DNA from: Scenedesmus sp. ARA3 | Taxonomy: Eukaryota > Chlorophyta > Chlorophyceae > Sphaeropleales > Scenedesmaceae | Direction of reading: 5' to 3' | Length of the DNA stretch: 64,000 nucleotides | Assembly (NCBI GenBank): GCA_004335835.1 | Contig: RWJK01001720.1 | Span: 88,816-152,815 of the forward strand | Part shown: piece after piece, positions 56,797-64,000 of the stretch | How positions within the stretch are numbered: position 1 is the first letter of the stretch | Layout of the letters: each line of letters starts with the position of its first letter | The notes under the pieces: generated by a model | What the model was told of the DNA's origin: nothing | Seen by the model: the letters and a program-made list of their open reading frames with translations, nothing else | The model's database searches: none | Made by a program: the position numbers and the translations under genes

Positions 56797-58161
56797 GCAG
56801 CAGTGACAATAGGGGATGTTGATGCTTGCAGGGAGCTCTCCCAGCAGGTTGCAGGACAGGTCCAGGTGCTCCAGCTGCAGCAGGACAGCGGGGGACATGG
56901 CAGCAGCAGTGGTGGTTATGGTGAGACACACGTGGCAGGCAGTAGTGAGGCACAGCAGGTTGCAGGACAGGTCCAGGTACTCAAGCTGCGCAGGCAAGTG
57001 GGCAAGATGGCAGCAGCAGCAGGAGCAGCAGCAGCAGCAGTGGCGATGGTGAGGCACATGAATGCCGATGCTGGCAGGGAGCTCGCCCAGCAGGTTGCAG
57101 GACAGGTCCAGGTGCTCCAACTGCAGCAGGACAGCGGGGGAATGGCAGCAGCAGCAGCAGTGGCGATAGTAAGTCACAGGGTCGTAGGCAGTAGTGAGGC
57201 AAAGCAGGTTGCAGGACAGGTCCAGGTGCTCCAGCTGCAGCAGGAAAGCGGGGAAATTGGCGGCAGCAGCAGAAGTGGTGATGGCGAGGCACTAGATTGC
57301 AGTTGATGAGTCTGCTGCCCCATAGCAGTCTAACTAGACCGCCCTATGCGCATACCTGCACACCTGTTACTAGCATACCTGCACACCTGTTTAGTTCCAC
57401 ACGCTGTGCGCTCAGTTGTGCCCGCACCAGTTCATTCAAAAACATCCAAAAGCAGCATACTGAAGCCAGCTGGCCGCACCTGTGGCAGCATGTGCAGCTT
57501 GGCGCCGCGCAGCTCCTTGAGCCTGTTTGATGACAGCACCAGCGTGCGCAGGCCGGCCAGCTGGTGCAGGTCTGGCGGCACGCTGCTGAGCATGCTGTGG
57601 CTCAGCTCCAGCACGCATAGGTGGGCCGCAGGCAGCGCCAGGGCATGGATGGCGGCCTGCAGCAACAGGTGCACCATGGGATGTAACAACAGAGGGACGT
57701 GAGCATCGTAACATGCCTGACAGCAAAAGGCAAGGCCCGTATGTGGGGTGACTCGGAGGCAGAATGTTGCACAGAGGCTGTTTGAGTGTGCAGCAGGGTC
57801 CGTGACGGTTTATGTGTGAGGGTTGGGCGGCACGCTGCTGAGATTAGGACTGGATTCGTCTGAAGATGCCTGCGCACCTGCGCGCCGCTGTGGCTGCAGT
57901 GGCTGACCACCAGGTGCTGCATGTTGGGGAAGCGGCTGGGGCTCTGCGGCAGCAGCGCCACGTTGCTGTGCAGCGTCACGCACTTGACCGTGGCGTCAAA
58001 GCCGTCACGCCACGCACGGCACACGCAGCGCATGACCTGCGGGGGTGCAGCCGGCAGCGCAGCAGGGCGCGTGGTAGCGGTTGTCAGCAAGGTTGCAGCG
58101 GGTGCGTCGGTTGCTTTATAGTTCTCACAACCAATGCATGTGCTCGCGTGTCTGCACGCCT

Positions 58162-58200
<39 letters not shown>

Positions 58201-58360
58201 AGCTCACCACTGCTGCTGCTGCTGCAACTCACCGCTGCATCATTCTTTGACGAGAAGCGCTCGATGATGGCCACCAGGCAGTCATGCGGCACGTCTGCCC
58301 AGCCCTCAGCCACACCAGGGGAGGCGCAGCGCAGCGACAACGACGACATGCGGCGCAGCC
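55934..58360 (-). CDS. F-box/leucine-rich-repeat protein
   Basis: Minus-strand exons: 58360-58233, 58036-57878, 57656-57480, 56607-56401, 56218-55934 (stop TAG 55936-55934). From the ATG at 58349 all phases are 0 and give 314 residues. An F-box-like start is seen across the first two exons (WADVPHDCLVAIIERFSS, then VMRCVCRAWRDGF), followed by leucine-rich repeats: LCVLELSHSMLSSVPPDL, LRTLVLSSNRLKEL, LEHLDLSCNLLGELPASI, LRKLNVSENSLPCLPEGL, LRSLRASNNLLTELPDSL and LTLLDLSLNRLKSMPDNF. The tail is a charged Q/E/A-rich helix. F-box proteins link substrates to SCF ubiquitin ligases; the LRRs would bind the substrate, which is unknown. The first exon opens 11 nt before the ATG at an acceptor, so a further upstream exon is possible. 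Confidence 0.78.
56698..57242 (-). repeat. five partial copies of an LRR exon 5' end with acceptors
   Basis: The intron between 57480 and 56607 holds five copies of the start of the next exon (LEHLDLSCNLLGELPASI type) near 57242-57207, 57126-57062, 56992-56957, 56881-56822 and 56737-56698. Most keep the CTGCAG acceptor in front of CTGGAGCACCTGGACCTGTC, and a triplet run or GTGAGNCAC stretch between copies. Only the copy at 56607 continues through a full exon with a donor. Confidence 0.9.
56757..56803. repeat. CAG (plus strand) microsatellite in the LRR intron
   Basis: A run of about 15 triplets, CTG on the gene's sense strand, between two exon-edge copies. Confidence 0.93.
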
Positions 58361-60002
58361 CTGCAGGCACAAGATGACAGAAACAACGGTGAGGCCAAAT
58401 GGCAGAATGAGTGTGTGGCGAGCTGTGTAGCGCTGGACCTGGTCTGTGTGTACTGCGGTGTGCAGGAGAAACAGCTTGAGGTGGGCTGAGCAGCAGCAAC
58501 ACTAAGCGCAGCTGCAGCTCTTGCAGGATGCCGAAAGGCGACGTGTGGCTAGGCTACAGATGTGCTGTGCTGGTTGTTGATAAAGAAAATACACGTGCTG
58601 GACCCAGCAACCTCTGCTTGAGCTACCGAATGCAGTGAGTGGACAACGACAACACTGCAGTCCAGGGTAGGGCTGTTGCATCAGTTTGCAAGTGGTGCAA
58701 GCCAGCAGCTTGCCTTTAGCGGTTCCTCCGAAGATGCAAACCGAAAGCACATCGCCCACGTCCTTGAGGATGCGCATTGCGTACCAGTAGCCCGTGCTCG
58801 CTGTGAAGTGACGCCTGCTGTTGCAGGCTACCCGCCAACCTGAAGCAAGTTGAATGATTTATCTGAAACAGTATCAAGCATCTCGCGAAGCAGCAGGCGA
58901 CGATCCAGCCGTGCGCGCAGGAGTGTAGGTTCGAAATCCCACCAACAACGCTCAGACGCAATCTGACCCAGGTGGCTGACACAAGGGCGCAGATGTAGTA
59001 AGTCAGACTGAGCTGGCAGAGGGCAACGTAACCCGAGGACCTGGCCTGACACTGTCAGCCTGGACCCTAATGACAGCAGTGCTGGCAGGAGCTGTGACAA
59101 AGCAGCGAAGCCTATATAGCGGAGCGCAAAGGTAATAAACACGTTGTATGTTTTCCCTAGCTGTTTTTGAAGGCAGCAAGAAAGTCCCAGGTAACGCCTG
59201 GGCTGTGGACACAGTGTGCCTGGCATCATGCTGGCAGTGCCAGCGGGGTGTGTCAGTACCTCATAAGGTTGATCAGAGGTTGACTGGCTGGAAGCCCAGC
59301 AGGCACAGTACAGTGTATGAAGCTGTGCATGCATGAATGTGACGATGGCTGTCATGATGAACACACAAGTGGCCTTGGTTGCTGCACCGCCCAAAATCAA
59401 GCAGCTGCAGCATCCGCAACCAAGAATGCACATTCTGGATCTGTGCAGGGCTTGTAGTGCACGGCAGCTGAGCTGCCTTAACATTTTCTTGACGCAAGCT
59501 TTTTTCATACTTTTCATACTTTGTTGGGAAATGCCTTCAGAAGACCGCTTGCACTTGGCTGTCCAAGTGTACATGCGCCCAGGCTGGTTGACAATCATAT
59601 TCAAGCAAAGATGGGTGCCAGGATGCGAATCCCTCCATGGGCAGATGTGTGCACAACATAAATAAATATATGTGTTCCTTTCCTGATGACCAGCTGTCTA
59701 GCTTTTGGGGCGCACGATGGCATTCCCTGCGTTACATTGAACCCAGCGTGCCATAACACGGGATCCTCTTTTGTTGCGGAGCTTCTTTAGTCACTTTGTC
59801 AGCATGATGTACTTTGAACTGCTTCTGGTCGATTTAATGTTGCAGCCGTGATAGTGTTGTGCTCAACAACCCTAGCCCCAGCTGAAGCGGTCGCTGCGCC
59901 TCTCGCAAGGCTCATTGGCGTGAGCGACGGACACCTGCACGTCTTCACAGCAGCTGCTGCTGTACATCGCGCCGTTTGCTCTCCGGCTGCTACAAAGCAC
60001 TA
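58361..60002. other. mostly no gene; one unassigned minus-strand coding-like segment
   Basis: The minus-strand segment 58814-58714 reads FTASTGYWYAMRILKDVGDV and then LSVCIFGGTAK, which looks protein-like. It ends at AAAG|GCAAGC, a GC-type donor, in phase 1, which matches the phase needed by the F-box first exon (58360). A second segment, 59000-58850, reads RARLDRRLLLREMLDTVSDK but does not join it in phase. I recognise neither. The rest, including a 258-residue minus ORF ending at 58828, has no other support. Confidence 0.4.
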
Positions 60003-62331
60003 ATGATCACACTCCAGGCGCTGGCGCTGCTGAGGCCAGCAGTATCAGCTGGCAGGGCTACCCCTTCGCTGCTGAGGGCCTTTGCAGCAGCAGCAGCAGA
60101 CGGACCAAAGACAGCTACACCGCCGCCAGACACAGCCAGGGGTGCAACAGCAGATCTTGCAGACGTGTTCATTCCAGGTGGGTGCAGCGGCAACAGCAAC
60201 AGCAGGAGCAGCGTGCCGCACAGGAGGCACGCCTTGCATGTTGCTGCATGATTGCAGCAAAAGCAGCAGCAGTGGCAACAGCAGTCGTGGCAGGCATAGC
60301 ACCAGCAGCTTTGGTCTGGGCAAGGTATGCTACACGTTGCAGCAGGTGCTGCAGAGCAGGTGCTCAACCTTACGCTTTGTACTGAGGAGCGCACGCAAAA
60401 CTCCTGCGAGGCACCCAAACAAAGTGCAAGGATACTGCAGCAGGCGCTGCAAGCCGTTTCCAGTGGTCCAGGTTGCTTAAATAATACAACTCACTTGCCC
60501 CACTGCTGTGCTGTGTGTTTGTTTTTTTGCTTGCAGAGCCAGTGGACCAGGTTTCACTGGGGAAGGTGCAGATCATGGAGCCAATCTTCCAGTGCGTGCT
60601 GCTGCTGCGGCGGCTGCTGCTGCTGCTGCTGCTGCCGCTGTTCTGTGATGCATGTTGCGTCAACTCAAAGCAGATGTTAAGGCTAGGCAGCCAATGTGCG
60701 ATTAATTGGCAGTGCGCGGACTTAATGCAGCTGTACAGGCTGGGCAGTAGTGTGCAAGTCAACCGGCGGGCTGGTCTGCCAGAATAGCAAAGCCGTTTGC
60801 TGGTTTGGCAGTTGTGTGCTGCTGTCGTCTGCATGTACTTCCTAGATATGGCAGCAGTCCGATCACACAAAGTTCACTGAGCTGCTGCTGCTGCCGCTGC
60901 TGCTACTATTTCAATGTGCTGCAGGGACTTGGGGGGCAAGATGCGTTTCTCTGGTGAGCGTTACTGCTCAAGGTTGTGATGTCTTCAGCATATGTGCTTG
61001 CACAGCAGCTGCACGGCAGTGGCTCCTGTGAAATCAGGGTGCAGATAACCTATGTACCCAAGCTTGAGAGCGTGCATCACCTGCAGCAATGTCAATTTTC
61101 GACACATGGGTGGCCGCTGCAGCATGACGCAAGTAATCGTCCAACCACTATCTTGCTCTGCTGGCTGGCTTACACACGTAACGTTTGATTTTTCTCTCAA
61201 CACCGCAGTGTGCTGGTTGCTTGCGCAGGCCAAGTGTCCACTGTGAAGTGCTTCGAGAACAACCCGCTTGTGCGCAAGGTGGGTGCTGTTGAGCATGCTG
61301 CAAACATAGCTCAGCAGCAGTCCACCGGCAACCAGCTTGCAGCTCTACTGGGTGGTGCAAGCATACTGGAACAAGTTGGCAGTGCAAGCACATGCACCAG
61401 TGTCACACTGTCCAGCAAGATGCAGCAGATGAGGCTAGGCACACATAGTAAACGTTCAGCTACTTTTCTCTGCTGCCACATACCCGCCCTGTTCTTCCAA
61501 CACCCCACCGTGCTTTGCAACTGCACCGCGTTGCACTGTGTCCAGGCATTTGAGCAGCCAGGCAACGGCCGCGTGCTGGTTGTGGACGGCGGCGGCAGCA
61601 AGCGCTGTGCACTACTGGGTGACAACATTGCAGAGATGGCACACAAGAACGGCTGGAGCGTGAGTGGCAAGCTAGCGCGCAGAACCGCAGCCGCAGCAGA
61701 GCCGCATATGTTTCGGCTGCCTTATTAGTAGTAGCAGCAATGCAAGCAGCACTCGCAGCTCTCACAGCAGCAGCAGCAGCGCACGCAGCAGCAGCAGCAG
61801 CAGCAGCAGCAGCGGCAGCAGCAGCTACACTGGTGCCTTGGTGCATGCACAGCCACTTGATGCTGACCGCTGCTGGTGGTCATGCTTTGTGCGCAATGCA
61901 GTGCATTCTCAGTCTGACCCATGGTGGCGGCTGCGCTGGCACAGCACCCTGAGATATGGCACGCTCCGCACAGCACACACTATGAAATAAGCAGCCCCAC
62001 CTGCATCCTGCCCCACTTCCTTCTCATGCTCCCACCCTGCTCCCCACCCTGCACCCCACCTTGCACCACATCCACCACATCCCACCCTGCACCCCACCCC
62101 CGCCCCCTGCAGGGTGCCATCATCTATGGCTGCATCCGTGACAGCGAGGACATCAGCGAGATGCCGCTGGGAGTGAAAGCCCTTGGCACATACCCCCTCA
62201 AGTCCTCCAAGCGTGACGTGGGGCTGGCTGACGTGCCTGTGACCATTGCTGGCGTGACCGTGGAGCCTGGGGACTGGGTGTATGCTGACAGGGACGGCGT
62301 GCTCGTCAGCAAGGAGGAGCTGAAGCTGTGA
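60003..62331 (+). CDS. RraA-family protein (4-hydroxy-4-methyl-2-oxoglutarate aldolase-like)
   Basis: Exons 60003-60177, 60537-60591, 60925-60953, 61229-61278, 61546-61659 and 62113-62331; all phases match and give 213 residues. An N-terminal R/A-rich extension ([20 protein letters not shown]) looks like an organelle targeting sequence. The family core follows in order: [69 protein letters not shown] joined to [29 protein letters not shown], and [17 protein letters not shown]. The CIRD Arg/Asp pair and the DGGGS and NGW motifs are those of the catalytic, metal-binding RraA/HMG-aldolase fold. In plants and bacteria members cleave HMG or decarboxylate oxaloacetate; RNase E regulation is not expected in a eukaryote. 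Exon 3 is only 29 nt. Confidence 0.9.
61770..61815. repeat. CAG microsatellite in the last RraA intron
   Basis: A nearly pure CAG run in the 5' part of the intron between 61659 and 62113. Confidence 0.93.
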
Positions 62332-63367
62332 GCTGCAGATGTCAGCTGCTAAGGACGAATTTGCATTAGTGCAGCAGGCATACTATGCTCTCAGAGCTGT
62401 AGTGACTACAGCTGTGTAGCTGACAGGGACGGCGTCCTTGTCAGCCAGGAGGAGCTGAAGCTGTAAGCTGACAGGGACAGCGTGTTTGTTCACTGAAAAG
62501 GGCAGATTGGGGACTGGGTGTATGCCGACAGGGACGACGTTCTTGTCAGTGAGGAGGAGCTGAAGCTGTGAGCTGAGTTGTCATTGCATGCTGTATTTCC
62601 ATGGTGCAAAACACATATCGTGCATACTGATCATGTTGATGATGATGATTGTGCATGCGCTGAGATGGCCATAATGATGCATTGCTGGTCATGTGGCAAG
62701 TCTGCTGGCGCGTGCGGCAGCAGCAGCAGCGCTGCTCCAGCTTGAGGCGCCCATGTGCAGTGCTCTGCAGGCACGTGCCGCTGCCCCGGATGACAGGTTC
62801 ATATGCCATGTTCATTGCTTGGTGCTGCTTCAAACCGGGTGTGTTGCTGATGGCTTGGTGAGGTGGAAATGATGCCATTCCAAGATGTGACAATAACGTG
62901 ATCTGCGCTGCAATCTTGTTTGTAACACAAAACAGGCGCAGGACCATATCTGAACCGCACTGGGACATCTGCGGTTGTGCACCATGCCATGGCCATGATG
63001 GTGACTCACCCGTCGGACGGGGTCCCCCGTTGTGCTTCTTCATCTTGTGCATGCAGAAAATGCATACCCCGGCATCCAACGGATGTACTCAGAGAAGCTG
63101 TTTCCAGAAAGTGCATACTTGTACGCACGCAAGCTTGCCAAAGTGCAACATGCTGTAACATCGACGCGGTGTTGGCTGTGTTTGCATTCATAACATGGCA
63201 TGCATGTGTGATTCAGGTGATAGGAAATGAAGAAAAGCTTTCCATACAGTTTGGTGGTGTTGAAAAACACCAGTTTGGGTTGTGGCTTGCTTGACTCACT
63301 GCTGCTGCCAGGGAGCTAGAAGCCCCACAGGCAGCAGCAGCAAGACAAGTAGCAGCAGACCAGCTGC
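62332..63367. other. no gene recognised; contains two RraA C-terminal copies
   Basis: No supported ORF apart from the two short copies at 62419-62571. TGTAA, the usual green algal poly(A) signal, occurs near 62921, well downstream of the RraA stop. Confidence 0.55.
62419..62571 (+). repeat. two copies of the RraA terminal coding segment, each with a stop
   Basis: [18 protein letters not shown] (about 62419-62465) and [23 protein letters not shown] (about 62510-62571) repeat the last 15-20 codons of the gene after its stop at 62331. Neither has its own acceptor. Confidence 0.9.
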
Positions 63368-63947
<580 letters not shown>

Positions 63948-64000
63948 ATGGCCCGCACCAAGCAGACCGCTCGCAAGTCCACCGGTGGCAAGGCGCCCCG
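63948..64000 (+). CDS. H3: Histone H3, 5' end only
   Basis: The frame from ATG 63948 reads MARTKQTARKSTGGKAPR to the window edge, the invariant H3 tail with Lys4, Lys9 and Lys14. No intron lies in the visible part. The gene is cut by the window end, not broken. Confidence 0.97.
   Translation, partial: MARTKQTARKSTGGKAP

Noticed and set aside
58926..58942. GGTTCGAAATCCCACC, resembling a tRNA T-loop/B box
   Set aside because: No A box, acceptor stem or anticodon arm at the right distance upstream; it lies within the minus-strand coding-like segment.
58828..59604. 258-residue minus ORF as one gene
   Set aside because: Only its last third looks coding; the N-terminal two thirds are Cys-rich and featureless, and no downstream exon joins in phase.

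Overview
The window looks like nuclear DNA of a green alga, probably a chlorophyte and possibly a chlorophycean. The base composition is GC-rich. The genes have many GT-AG introns, and exons and introns alike are packed with CAG/CTG/GCA triplet runs that encode poly-Q, poly-A and poly-S. Histone H4 carries the plant-type HARR tail. The species cannot be named from sequence alone. All exon models below were built by eye from reading frame, phase and splice sites, and none has transcript support.

Layout, left to right. 1-2.9 kb holds only repeats (an 18-bp and a 25-bp minisatellite). 2.9-8.8 kb (+) is a nine-exon rhodanese-domain protein of the TrhO/UPF0176 type (tRNA uridine hydroxylase-like). 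8.8-10.7 kb has no gene. 10.8-19.1 kb (+) is a fourteen-exon class 3 (alpha/beta hydrolase) lipase. 19.1-21.7 kb has no gene but contains a long hairpin. 21.7-23.1 kb (-) is an intronless G-patch protein. 23.7-25.8 kb (+) is a Q-rich protein of unknown function whose only intron is six exact-length 65-bp tandem units. 27.0-28.7 kb (+) is a universal-stress-protein (USP) domain protein, followed to 30.2 kb by six tandem copies of its terminal exon. 31.8-52.4 kb (+) is an eighteen-exon SMG1 kinase, the PIKK of nonsense-mediated mRNA decay, complete from N-terminal helical repeats through FAT and kinase to FATC, about 4,900 residues. 52.4-55.9 kb has no recognisable gene. 55.9-58.4 kb (-) is an F-box/leucine-rich-repeat protein. 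60.0-62.3 kb (+) is a six-exon RraA-family protein. 63.4-64.0 kb is a divergent histone H4 (-)/H3 (+) pair, with H3 cut by the window end.

The genes do not form a pathway. They look like an ordinary eukaryotic neighbourhood of unrelated housekeeping genes.

The striking signal is structural and runs across genes. In 25 of the 50 introns I modelled, the intron contains one or more tandem partial copies of the neighbouring exon edge. These copies keep a splice acceptor (copies of an exon's 5' end) or a donor (copies of an exon's 3' end), so true splice sites are surrounded by decoys. Four genes also have copies of their terminal coding segment. The strongest cases are a 237-bp x3 exon-intron array open in one frame (4948-5643), the 65-bp array that forms a whole intron (24002-24391), and the seven-copy USP terminal exon array (28.4-30.2 kb).
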